DNA of 64,000 nt from Chitinophaga sp. Ak27 (GCF_012726295.1 NZ_JABAOB010000003.1:744001-808000); one strand, 5' to 3'; numbered from the stretch's first letter, positions 9,563-19,254 are shown. Numbers and translations: made by a program. Notes: generated from the letters alone by a model not told the origin.

Positions 9563-10418
9563 GTATCAGTTTTTGAAAACCTTGCACATTGGCGCCTGTA
9601 CGTGGACCGAGGTATACAATGTCGTGTTCTTCTATCCTGTAGATGCGATGATGCAATGCTGCTTTGGTGCCCGAAACGCCTGGCAGTTCTTTTATTTTTT
9701 CGAAAGTTCCCAGCCTGTCATAACCGAAGTCGGTGAGTAGTATAACATCAGGATCAGCCTGCGCAATGAGCTCTGCTGATACCTGTTGCATGCCTTTGTC
9801 GCCATCGATGGGAATACGTCCGCCAGCCCATCCTATCAGTTGAGCAGCCGTGCTTTTTTGGGTAAGCGCCAGGTAGATATTCATGGCGCGTCCGAAATGA
9901 ATAATGACTACTTTGGGGGTATCCGTATATTGATGCGCGTTGGTTAATGCCTGGTTCATTTCCGCATCCAGCTTTTTACAGAGGCTGTCGGCCTTTGGTT
10001 CCTTGTGGAAATAAGCACCCAGCTGCTGTATCATGGCTTTGGTCTGCGCGATGGTGAATACGCTGTCCATAAAAGTTTTCATAGGGACTTTCATTTTTTC
10101 CAGTTGGCGCATTACATTCTCCGGCCCTATGTTATTGTCGTGTATCACCAGCGTTGGATTTTGCGCCAGTAGTCCTTCCGCACTTAAGGCCCGGTGATAA
10201 CCTACAGTAGGTAATGCTTTGATAGCGGGAGGATAGGTGCTGGACAAGTCTACTGCTACCAGGTTCTTTTCTGCTCCCAGGGCATAAATCACTTCATTGT
10301 ATTGTTTGGATAAACAAACAATGCGGGTGCTGTCGTTATGCTGTTGGGGCTGATGACCAAATCTTCCGCAGGAAGTGAGCAGTATCATCACCCATGGAAG
10401 GTGTATATTTTTTTTCAT
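9549..10418 (-). CDS. hmuT: Heme-binding periplasmic lipoprotein
   Basis: A 289-residue class III substrate-binding protein with a lipobox ending at Cys17 (LLTSC). It shows the family's N-lobe (EVIYALGAEKNLVAVD) and the segment VGYHRALSAEG near residues 72-82, which is characteristic of HmuT hemin-binding proteins and carries the heme-contacting Tyr/His region. The C-lobe holds DPDVILLTDFG. It should pass heme from the TonB-dependent receptor to HmuUV. The gene begins only 2 bp after the receptor stop, so it belongs to the same operon. Confidence 0.8.
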   Translation of the reverse strand: MKKNIHLPWVMILLTSCGRFGHQPQQHNDSTRIVCLSKQYNEVIYALGAEKNLVAVDLSSTYPPAIKALPTVGYHRALSAEGLLAQNPTLVIHDNNIGPENVMRQLEKMKVPMKTFMDSVFTIAQTKAMIQQLGAYFHKEPKADSLCKKLDAEMNQALTNAHQYTDTPKVVIIHFGRAMNIYLALTQKSTAAQLIGWAGGRIPIDGDKGMQQVSAELIAQADPDVILLTDFGYDRLGTFEKIKELPGVSGTKAALHHRIYRIEEHDIVYLGPRTGANVQGFQKLIHAGK

Positions 10419-10420
10419 GA

Positions 10421-12742
10421 CTAGAATTTATAGTTGAGATTAAACCCGCCATACCAGGTGGCTTTATAAGGACCGGGTAAATAGATATTGGGCGCCGCGC
10501 CGCTGAAGTTGGCATTCAAGAATACCATGGTGTAGTATCGGCTGCCAGTGAGGTTGTTGCCGCCAGCAAATACATCCAGCTGAAAATGCTGGCCGATAGC
10601 ATGACGGTAACCCAGTTTGGCCTGCAATAGCGTATAGGCGTCTGCATAATGCCGGTTGTCGTAAGTAATTGGCATCTTGTCTACGAACTGCCAGGTGGTG
10701 TTCAGGTAAACGCCCCATTTGGAGATGAAGTCTACCCCTGCGTTCAGGAGTTGAGGAGGTACACCGGAAGCCTTATTGCCGCTGTAGTCAATAGTTTTGG
10801 TATTGTTGTTATTATCGCTCCGGAACTGTTTGTAGATGAAGCTGGAATATGTATAACTTACAAATGGCCGTATGAGGGAGAATATCTTCGGTTGTACGGG
10901 CTGTATCGTATAGGCTGCTTCCGCTTCGATGCCACGGTTTTGCTGCCCGCCGGCATTAGTGGTCATGGTATACAGGACGGTGCCGGTATTGTCCGTTACT
11001 GCCTGTGAGGTCAGCTTATCTGTTATTTCCATATCAAATACAGCTACCTGGAATGATAGTTTTTTTTGCAACAGGGTGCCTTTGGCGCCCGCTTCGTATT
11101 GTATGGATTTTTCGGGCCGCAGGCCTGTGTTCACCTGGCTGATCTGCGGAATAACGACCTGCCCGGATGTAGGCGGGGAGTAACCTTTGCTGATACCGGC
11201 ATATACCGACACCTTTTCATTCAGCGATTTCAGTACACTGAGCTGCGGCGTGAGCACGGGGGTAAATGTTTTATGGCCCGACTGGTCCTTATGTGCAGGA
11301 TTGGCGCTATTGGTGAGGCGGTCGGTGATGCCGTATTCAATGTAGTTATTGCCTACGCCGGCGGTAACTATAAATCCCTGCGGCAGTTTCAATTCCCATT
11401 GTGTGAAAATGTTGTATTGCATGGCCGACAATTCGATGTCTCCTGTGAGTGCGCCGGTGATATTATTAGACAGCCCGTAGCTTTTTTTGAAGGAGTTAGT
11501 TTTCTGAAGCTCAGCGCCTATGGCGCCACTCAGGGTAATAGTTTTGCCGGTGAAATTGAGTCCGAATGCTGTGCGGGCGCCAATGTTCTGCGACAGGTTG
11601 CTGGATAGTCCAACTGCAAAAGCCTGCGATTGTTTATACCCTGTAAACCAGGCGCTGGTTTGGTTATTAACATGTGTGGAGAATTGATAGTTGTGAGAGA
11701 GCCCGGCGCGATAGGATTCGAAGGCGACATAGCCTTTATTTTTCAGGTAAGGTACTTCCCCGGTATCTTTTCGCTGTGCAAACTGTATGCTATCCAGTTG
11801 CCCTGCCAGCTGGTCGTTGGAATTGTTGTAGGCCGCGTACACAGAGAATGTTTGTCTATCATTACTATGAAAATCGCCGATAAAGGAAACAAAGTCTTTC
11901 TTAGAGCCGCTTTGAATGCGGTAGCTGTCGTAATTCTGATGGCCATAGTTGAGCATTACCGCTGATTTTTCATCAGCATATTCTACCCGGGTATTGGTTC
12001 TAAACAGGCCATAACTCCCAGCTAGCGCTTCCTGTGAGATGCGGGTGCCATAGGTGGCAGGCTTCAGGGTATACATTTTCAATACGCCACCAATACCGCT
12101 GCCGTACAAACTGGAGGCAGGCCCTTTAATAACTTCTACTTTCCCCAGTATGGAGAAATCAATATCATCCAGTATGGTGGTACCTTCTGCATCGGTAACG
12201 GGAATGCCATTCAGGTAAGCCTTATAGCCGGTGCCATTAAAATTGGTGCTGTTACCATATCCACGGATGGTAATACGCTGGCCGCCAGACATAGTTCTTT
12301 TTTCCATGCGTACACCGGGTACGAGGTTCAGCGAGTTTTCGAGAAAGAGGCCATCGTTGCGGTGCAGGTCCTGATGGGTGAGTACGGCTACCGATTTAGG
12401 CTGTTGCAGGTTTATGCCAGACTTGCCGGCATACACCTTTACTTCATTCAGGTTGTACGATGCAGCGGTAAGCCCGATCATCAGTTGTGTACTGCTATTT
12501 TTAACGGTAATCGTTTGGGATTCATATCCCATGGCGGTTATCGTCACTGTGCAGTTGGAACAGTCTACGGCGAAGCGGCCGCTGATATCTGTGGAAGACA
12601 AAAGTTTACCATTGGAATACAGGCCAGCGCCTTTAATGGGCGTTTGTGTGTACAGATCATATACGCTACCATGTGTTGGTTGCTGGGCATAGCTATGGAG
12701 GGACCATACTGTTGCCAGTAAGGAATAGACCAGGATTTTCAT
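10421..12742 (-). CDS. TonB-dependent outer-membrane receptor, probably for heme
   Basis: A 773-residue outer-membrane receptor. A signal peptide (to about residue 19) is followed by a carboxypeptidase-like regulatory domain (20-100), then a TonB plug (about 115-225, with ITIRGYG, VEVIKGPASSLYGSG and GGVLKMYT), then a 22-strand-type barrel ending in a Phe residue (NLNYKF). Size and layout match siderophore/heme receptors rather than the longer SusC proteins. Because the next three genes are hmuTUV, heme is the most likely ligand. A perfect TAnnTTTG -7 match lies at 12869-12876 on the minus strand, but I found no -33 partner at normal spacing. No Fur box was recognised. Confidence 0.8.
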   Translation of the reverse strand: MKILVYSLLATVWSLHSYAQQPTHGSVYDLYTQTPIKGAGLYSNGKLLSSTDISGRFAVDCSNCTVTITAMGYESQTITVKNSSTQLMIGLTAASYNLNEVKVYAGKSGINLQQPKSVAVLTHQDLHRNDGLFLENSLNLVPGVRMEKRTMSGGQRITIRGYGNSTNFNGTGYKAYLNGIPVTDAEGTTILDDIDFSILGKVEVIKGPASSLYGSGIGGVLKMYTLKPATYGTRISQEALAGSYGLFRTNTRVEYADEKSAVMLNYGHQNYDSYRIQSGSKKDFVSFIGDFHSNDRQTFSVYAAYNNSNDQLAGQLDSIQFAQRKDTGEVPYLKNKGYVAFESYRAGLSHNYQFSTHVNNQTSAWFTGYKQSQAFAVGLSSNLSQNIGARTAFGLNFTGKTITLSGAIGAELQKTNSFKKSYGLSNNITGALTGDIELSAMQYNIFTQWELKLPQGFIVTAGVGNNYIEYGITDRLTNSANPAHKDQSGHKTFTPVLTPQLSVLKSLNEKVSVYAGISKGYSPPTSGQVVIPQISQVNTGLRPEKSIQYEAGAKGTLLQKKLSFQVAVFDMEITDKLTSQAVTDNTGTVLYTMTTNAGGQQNRGIEAEAAYTIQPVQPKIFSLIRPFVSYTYSSFIYKQFRSDNNNNTKTIDYSGNKASGVPPQLLNAGVDFISKWGVYLNTTWQFVDKMPITYDNRHYADAYTLLQAKLGYRHAIGQHFQLDVFAGGNNLTGSRYYTMVFLNANFSGAAPNIYLPGPYKATWYGGFNLNYKF

Positions 12743-13261
12743 CAGGGTGTTAATTTGGGTTTTGAAAGAAATTTAACGTGTATACAATGCCGTTAGGCAT
12801 AGCCACGCTATAGCCGGGGAGTAAATTTTTTCATTGTTTATATGTGATTTGGTTAATTACATGGATAACAAAATTAAAAGTTGATAAAGGCAACTTGTAT
12901 CAGTTCATTTGTTCACAGTAAAAATCAAGTTCACAGAGCCTTTTGGTTTACAGAAATATCTTACTGTGCGCTGGCACGTCACAATTACATTAGTGCTCAA
13001 GGTTCTCTTCTCGTTGTGCTGATGTGTCTGGCCTGTTATAGGGTTACTTTTCCCGTGGTACTCAGGTATTTTAAACAGGATTTTTTGTTGATTGCTTACA
13101 TTCGTTTCAGAAATTGGTCGTTCGTATCTAGATAAAGTTAATAAAAAAAGTTATCTGAATATCCTCTTTTTTCCTTTGTTTATTTTTTATGACAATAATG
13201 CGCGGTTTTGAAAAAGCGATTATCATATAAATGTAATCGACTGTAAGGAGTGGCCCGGATA
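12743..13261. other. Divergent intergenic region
   Basis: About 520 bp, AT-rich, between the leftward heme operon and the operator of the rightward GH43-like gene. It must contain the heme operon promoter. The only strong element found is TAATTTTG on the minus strand at 12869-12876. An 84-codon frame at 12881-13135 has no family resemblance and unlikely composition, so it is not called. No repeat or structured RNA was recognised. Confidence 0.4.
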
Positions 13262-13306
13262 CATGACAGTACAGGATAGTTGTACAGTCATTTCTTTCTA
13301 ACTTGG
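13262..13306 (+). promoter_or_regulatory. PUL operator/promoter A (decamer repeats plus -7)
   Basis: Two 10-bp-spaced direct repeats, CATGACAG at 13262 and CAGGATA at 13272, are followed after exactly 20 bp by the -7-like element TAACTTGG (13299-13306). The same 35-bp layout (last repeat, 20-bp gap, TA element) occurs at 15254-15288 and on the minus strand at 29226-29192. Transcription would start near 13313, about 100 nt before the ATG at 13415. The activator is unknown. Confidence 0.6.
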
Positions 13307-13414
13307 GTTAGCATACAGATACGGCTATAGAAGACCTCCGATTTTTCTCTTTGTTATCAACATACTGATATAATATCCCGGCGATTCATATTTCACGTTC
13401 ATAAATTCCGTCTT

Positions 13415-15127
13415 ATGAGACTTTACGCAGTTTTTTTTATGGCCGCTGTTGTTGCGTTTTTCGGATGCGAGAAAGCGGCATTGCAGCGGATAGCCGCCCC
13501 GCAGGCAATGACAACCCAACAAGTGGTTGTATTTGAAAGCACAGATATTCCGGTAACGAGCGTTGCGGCATCATCGGCCTTATGGCCGGTGGCCGCATTG
13601 AAAGACAGCAATGATGCTACCATATGGAGTTCCGTCACGCACAGCAGCGCAGGGGTAACCGAATGGGCAGCCTATTGGTTTAATGGCCTTGATAGCGTGA
13701 ACTACATAAAGATGCTTCCCCGCTATGGTAGCACAGGCGCCCTTGGATTTCCGGTCAGCTTCAGTATTTATACTTCCAATGGAAGCAACTGGGTACTTGC
13801 CGCTACTGATACTGCCTTTCCCACACCCCAGAAGGGATGGGTAATATTGCAGTTGCCATCTGCTGTTTATACCAATGGTATTCAGATCGTTGCTACAACA
13901 TTAGGGAAGGACGATGTAAACAATTATGTATTCCAGCTCGCGGAAGTGGGAGCCGGCTATGATGCGAATTTTGATCATTTTAAACTCATAGGGAATAACA
14001 ATGTTTATCAACAGAATGAGATCAGGAACATCGGCTCAGGTACTTTCAATCCTGGTAAAATGGCCAATTGGAATTATGACGAACGGAATCCTGTTATAAT
14101 AGCGCAGCCCGGTGGAAACAGCAACATATATGCACCCAGTATCCAGGCCAACGGGGGCGCATGGAATGTTTATTTTGGCGGCTGGGATGGAACAACCGAT
14201 GGCCACGATCGCATATCAGTTACGGTTACTAACGATAACTTCCTTACGTTTAATCCGCATGTATTGGTGATCGATAAAGGAGTAATGACGCATATGAATA
14301 ATGAAACGGTGGTCAAAACGGCGGATGGTATCTGGCGTATGTTTTATACCACTTACGGCGGCTCGCCGGCGATCAATAAACCAGGCTATGCCACTTCCAC
14401 TAACGGGGTAAACTGGGTGCCCTCTTCGGGTAATGCATCTTACCTGCTTAATATGAACGGTTACGCCAACTGGAGCAATGCCGATGTAAATGGTTCTAAT
14501 GTGCTTTATTATGAAGGGGGAACCTACCATCTTTACTTTAACGACTTTAATTATACCAGCACCGGTCACGCCTTTGCAGTTCATCATGCTACCAGTACAG
14601 ATATGGTGAACTTTTCCTATACCGGTGATGTGTTAAACGAAGGTTTGGTAGCGCAGGATGTCAAGAAATTCACTTACAACAACAGCAGCTATTACCTGAT
14701 GGCGATGCATATTAACAGCAACCAGTTGAGATACAGTATTGGTACAAGCCCCACAAATTTTGCCGCCAGCCAGCAGCTTACTACCAATCTCGGTTCGGCA
14801 GACCAGTATATCACCGCTGCAGGGTTCGTGACCAAAGACAATCGGCTGTATGGCGTATTGTATGGCGCCGGGCCGGTGTCTACACTTGATCATAATGCCA
14901 TCCATGCAAAATGGATGCAGAAAAAAGTGCTTTTTATCAGTGATGCCACTGGGGCACAGTGGGGAGATATAGAAAGAGCCTATGGTCCCGACCGGATTAA
15001 GTTGTATATGAATACCAATATTGAGACCGGACATTTTTACGTGTATGATACAGATGGCTCAACCCTATTATACACCAGTCCCCGTGTAACGATGCGCTCA
15101 GGAGATATCTGGGAGTATCGCCCATAA
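13415..15127 (+). CDS. Lipoprotein with discoidin-like and GH43-like domains
   Basis: A 570-residue lipoprotein; the signal ends in AFFGC (Cys18). Residues about 35-185 form a galactose-binding, F5/8 type C-like module (VAALKDSNDATIWSS, YWFNGLDSVNYIKMLP). Residues about 200-570 look like a five-bladed propeller of the GH43/GH117-like type (YAPSIQANGGAWNVYFGGWDG, HMNNETVVKTADGIWRMFYT, GGTYHLYFNDF, HHATSTDMVNF). I could not assign the three acidic catalytic residues of GH43 with certainty, so it may bind or cleave glycans. It shares its promoter architecture with the GH71/GH99-like genes on both sides of the PUL, which argues that all act on the same substrate. A surface location is likely. Confidence 0.7.
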   Translation: MRLYAVFFMAAVVAFFGCEKAALQRIAAPQAMTTQQVVVFESTDIPVTSVAASSALWPVAALKDSNDATIWSSVTHSSAGVTEWAAYWFNGLDSVNYIKMLPRYGSTGALGFPVSFSIYTSNGSNWVLAATDTAFPTPQKGWVILQLPSAVYTNGIQIVATTLGKDDVNNYVFQLAEVGAGYDANFDHFKLIGNNNVYQQNEIRNIGSGTFNPGKMANWNYDERNPVIIAQPGGNSNIYAPSIQANGGAWNVYFGGWDGTTDGHDRISVTVTNDNFLTFNPHVLVIDKGVMTHMNNETVVKTADGIWRMFYTTYGGSPAINKPGYATSTNGVNWVPSSGNASYLLNMNGYANWSNADVNGSNVLYYEGGTYHLYFNDFNYTSTGHAFAVHHATSTDMVNFSYTGDVLNEGLVAQDVKKFTYNNSSYYLMAMHINSNQLRYSIGTSPTNFAASQQLTTNLGSADQYITAAGFVTKDNRLYGVLYGAGPVSTLDHNAIHAKWMQKKVLFISDATGAQWGDIERAYGPDRIKLYMNTNIETGHFYVYDTDGSTLLYTSPRVTMRSGDIWEYRP

Positions 15128-15167
15128 ACGTTAGCCTGGATAAGAAAACATCTTTCGATAATATCAT

Positions 15168-15207
15168 AATGGATAGGGCAGTCCTGCCACGGGCTGCCCT
15201 ATCCATT
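15168..15207 (+). terminator. 14-bp perfect inverted repeat after the GH43-like gene
   Basis: A perfect 14-bp stem (15168-15181 with 15194-15207) encloses a 12-nt loop, 40 bp after the stop at 15127. No T run follows on the plus strand, so it is an atypical terminator. It could instead be an mRNA-stabilising hairpin or a protein-binding palindrome. The next promoter starts 36 bp downstream. Confidence 0.5.
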
Positions 15208-15243
15208 GCACCCCCGTGCTGAAATAGCATGAATATGCGAGGT

Positions 15244-15288
15244 CAGGATAGTACAGGTTGCCACGATGAATGCAAAGCGATATTTTAT
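15244..15288 (+). promoter_or_regulatory. PUL operator/promoter B (decamer repeats plus -7)
   Basis: CAGGATAG at 15244 and CAGGTTG at 15254 are spaced by 10 bp; the TTG of the second can serve as the -33 element. After exactly 20 bp comes TATTTTAT (15281-15288) as the -7 element. Transcription would start near 15294. This places the in-frame ATG at 15270 upstream of the transcript and supports the start at 15309. Confidence 0.65.
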
Positions 15289-15308
15289 TAAACCAATTCT
15301 TTCATACT

Positions 15309-17366
15309 ATGCACTATAACATCTTCCTCAGAAATATTTTTATGGGCTCCTTTTTATTTATTGCTTTGAGTGGAGCAACGGTAAATACCTATCATACTGC
15401 CGCTGAAGAAAATACGCCGCGGCCTTTGCCTGATACTACCGGCGGCGAAAACTACTACCGCGATCTCTATGCTGACACCTGGGTAGCGTCTGATGCGCTG
15501 GGGCGAACCATGCCCGGCATTCGCGAAGCCGGTCCTGTAAAGAAAGACCAGCGACGTGTAGTGGGCATGTTTTATATCACCTGGCATAGTGATGGTAACG
15601 CTAACGTAAAAAGCCCTTATACAGCCGATGTTACCAAAGTGCTTTCCGAAGATCCGGAAGCCCGTACCAACGCGCAACACCCGCTGTGGACATACGGCTC
15701 CTATCACTGGGGAGAGCCCGAGATGGGGTATTTTCTGAGTAAGGATGAATATGTAATCTGGAAAGATATGTCCATGTTGTCAGATGCCGGTGTAGACGTG
15801 TTGGTAATGGACGTTACCAATGCCGTGAGGTACTGGGATGAATGGGAAGTACTTTTTAATACGATGCAAAAAATGAAGGCAGCAGGAAATAAAGTACCAA
15901 AATTCTGCTTCTGGGCATTTAATGGCGACGTGATAACAGTTGTACAAGATCTTTACGACCGGATCTATAAAAACAATCGCTTTAGTGACCTGTGGTTTTA
16001 TTGGGATGGTAAGCCATTATTACTATACAACGGCAACCCGGAATACGACGCCAACGGCAGAGGGGCAAAACAACCCAATCGCCATTATGATTCCACGGCC
16101 AAAACAAATGTAAACCATCCACATTACGGCGACCCTGATTATACCGATGTTTTTTATAAAGACTATACCAGGGAAGTGAAACATTTCTTTACCCTACGCG
16201 GCATGTGGTGGGGATATTACGAATGGGCGGGCAAACGCTTTATAGGCACGGAAGACAACTGGAGCTTTGGCTATGATCTCGGCAATGAAAAGGTGAGGGG
16301 CATGAATGCCGACAGTCTTGTATCGAGGCATAAAGGGATAAAAGAAGAAGCCGCTGTTACACCGGCACAACATCCTGCTTCCCTCATAGGTAAGTCATGG
16401 TCAAGAGCCAAAGGCGAACCACTGTTGAATCAATATGATCTTCCTGAACCCACCTACGTGCCCTGGCTGAAAAAGACAGTGAGTAACCCGGAAGGCTTTG
16501 GTATTTATTTCCAGGAGAGATGGGACGAAGCACTTAAAGCCGATCCCCAGTTCCTGTATATTAACGACTGGAATGAATGGACTGCCGGGAAATACCAGCC
16601 GGAAGGCGGAAAAACGACCTCTTTTATGCGGCGGAACAATGGATACTTCTTTGTAGACCAGTACAACGCCGAATTTAATCGCTCTATCCAACCCATGAAA
16701 GATGGGTATACGGACAACTATTATATGCAGATGGCACAAAATATCCGCCGCTACAAAGGCGTACGGCCCATCCCTGAGTTGAAAGGATTATCCAGGATAA
16801 AAATTGACGGAGGCTTTGCGGAATGGAAAAATATAAGGGTAGAATACCGGGATACAAAGGGAGATATTGTTCACCGGGATAACAAGGGGTATGGAGGTAC
16901 CCACTACAAAGATACATCAGGGCGCAATGATATTATCGCCAGTAAGGTGATGGTAGACCGGGAAAGAGTTGCCTTCTATGTAGAAACCGCAGGAAAGCTC
17001 TCCTCCTATAAAGATAATAATTGGATGTTGTTGCTAATTGACGCCGATAACAACCCCCAAACTGGTTGGTATGGGTACGACTATCTTATCAACAAGCATA
17101 TAAAGAGTGAAAGCATTACCACGTTGATGCATTATGATAACAATCATCAGTGGATGAAAGTGGCCGATTTACCTTACCGCTATGCCGGGAATCAATTAGA
17201 GCTGGCCATTCCCAGGAAATTGCTGGGGCTTGCGGGCGACAAACTTACATTTGATTTCAAATGGTGCGACAATGTCGCTGCCCTGCAAAATCCGATATCA
17301 CTATGTACCAATGGAGATGCTGCGCCTAACCGGAGATTTAACTACCGTTGTGTATGGCATAAATAA
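15309..17366 (+). CDS. GH71/GH99-like glycoside hydrolase with C-terminal CBM9-like domain
   Basis: A 685-residue exported protein. The frame opens at 15270, but the ATG at 15309 gives a proper signal peptide (MHYNIFLRNIFMGSFLFIAL) and lies downstream of the predicted -7 element. Residues about 75-470 match the GH99/GH71-like barrel family: VGMFYITWH, DAGVDVLVMDVTNA, FCFWAFN and NDWNEWTAGKY (near 418-428), where the Glu of WNEW sits at the place of a GH99/GH71 catalytic acid. Residues about 500-685 form a CBM9/DOMON-like beta-sandwich (IKIDGGFAEWKNI, VAFYVETA, LLLIDADNNPQTGW). The paralogue at 27355-29124 has the same architecture. The substrate is not known from sequence; alpha-mannan or alpha-glucan is plausible for the superfamily. 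Confidence 0.75.
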   Translation: MHYNIFLRNIFMGSFLFIALSGATVNTYHTAAEENTPRPLPDTTGGENYYRDLYADTWVASDALGRTMPGIREAGPVKKDQRRVVGMFYITWHSDGNANVKSPYTADVTKVLSEDPEARTNAQHPLWTYGSYHWGEPEMGYFLSKDEYVIWKDMSMLSDAGVDVLVMDVTNAVRYWDEWEVLFNTMQKMKAAGNKVPKFCFWAFNGDVITVVQDLYDRIYKNNRFSDLWFYWDGKPLLLYNGNPEYDANGRGAKQPNRHYDSTAKTNVNHPHYGDPDYTDVFYKDYTREVKHFFTLRGMWWGYYEWAGKRFIGTEDNWSFGYDLGNEKVRGMNADSLVSRHKGIKEEAAVTPAQHPASLIGKSWSRAKGEPLLNQYDLPEPTYVPWLKKTVSNPEGFGIYFQERWDEALKADPQFLYINDWNEWTAGKYQPEGGKTTSFMRRNNGYFFVDQYNAEFNRSIQPMKDGYTDNYYMQMAQNIRRYKGVRPIPELKGLSRIKIDGGFAEWKNIRVEYRDTKGDIVHRDNKGYGGTHYKDTSGRNDIIASKVMVDRERVAFYVETAGKLSSYKDNNWMLLLIDADNNPQTGWYGYDYLINKHIKSESITTLMHYDNNHQWMKVADLPYRYAGNQLELAIPRKLLGLAGDKLTFDFKWCDNVAALQNPISLCTNGDAAPNRRFNYRCVWHK

Positions 17367-17394
17367 CCGCGGTACCAGATAGTGGATAAAAGAA

Positions 17395-17420
17395 GCCCGG
17401 CAATAACAACATTGCCGGGC
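17395..17420. terminator. Bidirectional terminator
   Basis: A perfect 10-bp GC-rich stem (17395-17404 with 17411-17420) with a 6-nt loop. T-rich tails flank it on both strands (ATTTCATTTT on plus, TTCTTTTATC on minus). It separates the convergent GH71/GH99-like gene and the SusD gene that ends at 17475. Confidence 0.85.
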
Positions 17421-17474
17421 ATTTCATTTTGCCGTTTCGTCTATTCTCCACTGGCTTTCAGCGCATCTGTCCTG

Positions 17475-19235
17475 CTAATCCAGCCAACCTGGGTTTTGCC
17501 AGTTCTTACCGGTAAGCTGAAATACTTTATTTATTTCTGACTGGTCGATAGGATACATTAAAAACCTGTCTGAGGAGCAACCGCGCCCGGTGAACTTAAA
17601 GCGGGTATAGATGAGGTCTGTACCGCTTTTGGTAATGCGCATGCCCGTCACGAATTTATCTGTCTTATCCAGGATTTTCCAACGGCGCACATCGAAAAAG
17701 CGATGTTCTTCAAAGGCTAGTTCCACACTTCTTTCATTACGGTATTTTTTTTCGAAAGCTTCTTTAGACATACCTGCAGGAAATGCCGGCATGCCTGCCC
17801 TGCTGCGTATGGCGCTCACAGCATCTCTTGCGCTCATAGAGAAATTGCCGCTGGTTACCGCTACGTCGGGACCTACGGATTGATAGGCTGCTTCCGCGAA
17901 ATTCAGGTACAACTCTGCCAGCCTGAATAAACGGATAGCGCCATCTGCATTGTTATTCTGATCTGATTTGAAATTATTGAATTTGCGGAGATAGTAGCCG
18001 GTACGGGTGTACTTCCGGTTGTTGGAAGAAATACCTTCTGCACCGTTCACAAATGTTTCCACTTTTTTGCCGGCGGGCTGGTCGAGGTAGCGCAATGCGC
18101 CATTGTAATAAATAGAAGCGTAGAAACGTGGGTCCCTGCCGGCATAAGGATTTTTAGGATCGTAACCGGCTGCCGGGTTGATAATAGGTTGTAACCTGTC
18201 GGCATCTGAATAGCCCAGGAAGGCGGGTTCTCCATTGGCCATTTCATACCGGTCTATCAATTCCTGGGTAGGACAGGGACCAGCCTTCTCCATCCCTCCT
18301 GTGCCGGGCATGCCGGCGTACTTCCATACTTGCATGGGTACGCCCACCTGCAAAATAGTTTCCTTATCCCTGGCACGCTGGTCATTGGAGGTGATGAAAT
18401 GATACAATGCATATCCATTTTGTGCGATACCATCGTCGGGCGTTTCATTAAACAGCTGGTAGTCATTTGCCAGGCACTCCGATAACGCCTCGGCTGTAAT
18501 AGTTTTCGCCTGCTCCCATGTATAGGTGCCGTCGGTCCATAAAGGGCTGGCGGCATAAGTAACAGCTTCCGATTTGATGGCATATGCCACTGCGCGCGAC
18601 ATAATACCGTATTGGTTATCATAGATGCCCCAGGGGAATCCGGTTCTCGTTGCCGGTACCATCAATGCGGTGTCGCAATCTTTCAGGATAAAGGTAACGA
18701 TGGTGCTGAAGCTGGCCTTCGTATCTTTCGAGAAGTCATAATTCACCGGTAAAGGTTTATCAAACAAAGGCACGCCGCCATACCTTTTGATTAGCTGCAG
18801 GTAGTAGAGCGCCCGCAGCACATGTGCCTGTGCTATCCAGGAAGCTTTTTCTTCCGGTGAAGCAATTGTCTTTGAGGCGCCAATGTTGGCCAGGAAATAA
18901 TTGCATTTGCGGATACCTTCATACAAACTTCCCCAAGGGCTGCCATCTTCCGAAATACTGGCATAGCTCTGCGCGGTAACGCTGCCAGAATACCAGTTGC
19001 TGTATTTGGAATTGGGCGTAATATCGTCCGCATCCTGCGCCTCATCGGTATAGGAAGCACGGTCCATATAAGGTGGGGGACAATACCCGTAACATGAATT
19101 CAGGTATCCTCTTACGCGGTCATAGTCATTAAATACCTCACTCATGGTGATACGGCCATCGCTTGGCAAATCAAGCTGCTTCTGACAGGAAGAAAGACCT
19201 GCTATAGCTAATAATAGGATGATATATTTTTTCAT
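17475..19235 (-). CDS. SusD/RagB-like glycan-binding lipoprotein
   Basis: A 586-residue surface lipoprotein with a lipobox ending at Cys17 (GLSSC). The SusD pattern is clear: an N-terminal TPR-like half (WIAQAHVLRALYYLQLIKRYGGVPL near 130-155) and the RagB/SusD half with LYLNFAEAA, AIRSRAGMPAFPAG and RNERSVELAFEEHRFFDVRRW near 440-545, ending in NWQNPGW. It partners with the SusC-like protein 19 bp upstream in the transcript. It is the last gene of the PUL operon. SusD proteins bind oligosaccharides at the cell surface and act as a lid on SusC. Confidence 0.9.
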   Translation of the reverse strand: MKKYIILLLAIAGLSSCQKQLDLPSDGRITMSEVFNDYDRVRGYLNSCYGYCPPPYMDRASYTDEAQDADDITPNSKYSNWYSGSVTAQSYASISEDGSPWGSLYEGIRKCNYFLANIGASKTIASPEEKASWIAQAHVLRALYYLQLIKRYGGVPLFDKPLPVNYDFSKDTKASFSTIVTFILKDCDTALMVPATRTGFPWGIYDNQYGIMSRAVAYAIKSEAVTYAASPLWTDGTYTWEQAKTITAEALSECLANDYQLFNETPDDGIAQNGYALYHFITSNDQRARDKETILQVGVPMQVWKYAGMPGTGGMEKAGPCPTQELIDRYEMANGEPAFLGYSDADRLQPIINPAAGYDPKNPYAGRDPRFYASIYYNGALRYLDQPAGKKVETFVNGAEGISSNNRKYTRTGYYLRKFNNFKSDQNNNADGAIRLFRLAELYLNFAEAAYQSVGPDVAVTSGNFSMSARDAVSAIRSRAGMPAFPAGMSKEAFEKKYRNERSVELAFEEHRFFDVRRWKILDKTDKFVTGMRITKSGTDLIYTRFKFTGRGCSSDRFLMYPIDQSEINKVFQLTGKNWQNPGWLD

Positions 19236-19254
19236 ACCAGTAATGTTATGTTAG

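Noticed and set aside
12869-12876. TAATTTTG as promoter of the heme operon
   Set aside because: It matches the -7 consensus perfectly, but the nearest TTG upstream is only 14 bp away, so it is mentioned but not called as a promoter.
12881-13135. 84-codon plus-strand frame in the divergent intergenic region
   Set aside because: Composition rich in Cys, Trp, Phe and Tyr without a domain, signal or neighbour support; it lies where the heme operon promoter should be.
15270-15308. Upstream ATG of the first GH71/GH99-like gene
   Set aside because: It would lie upstream of the predicted -7 element at 15281-15288 and puts 13 polar residues before the signal peptide.
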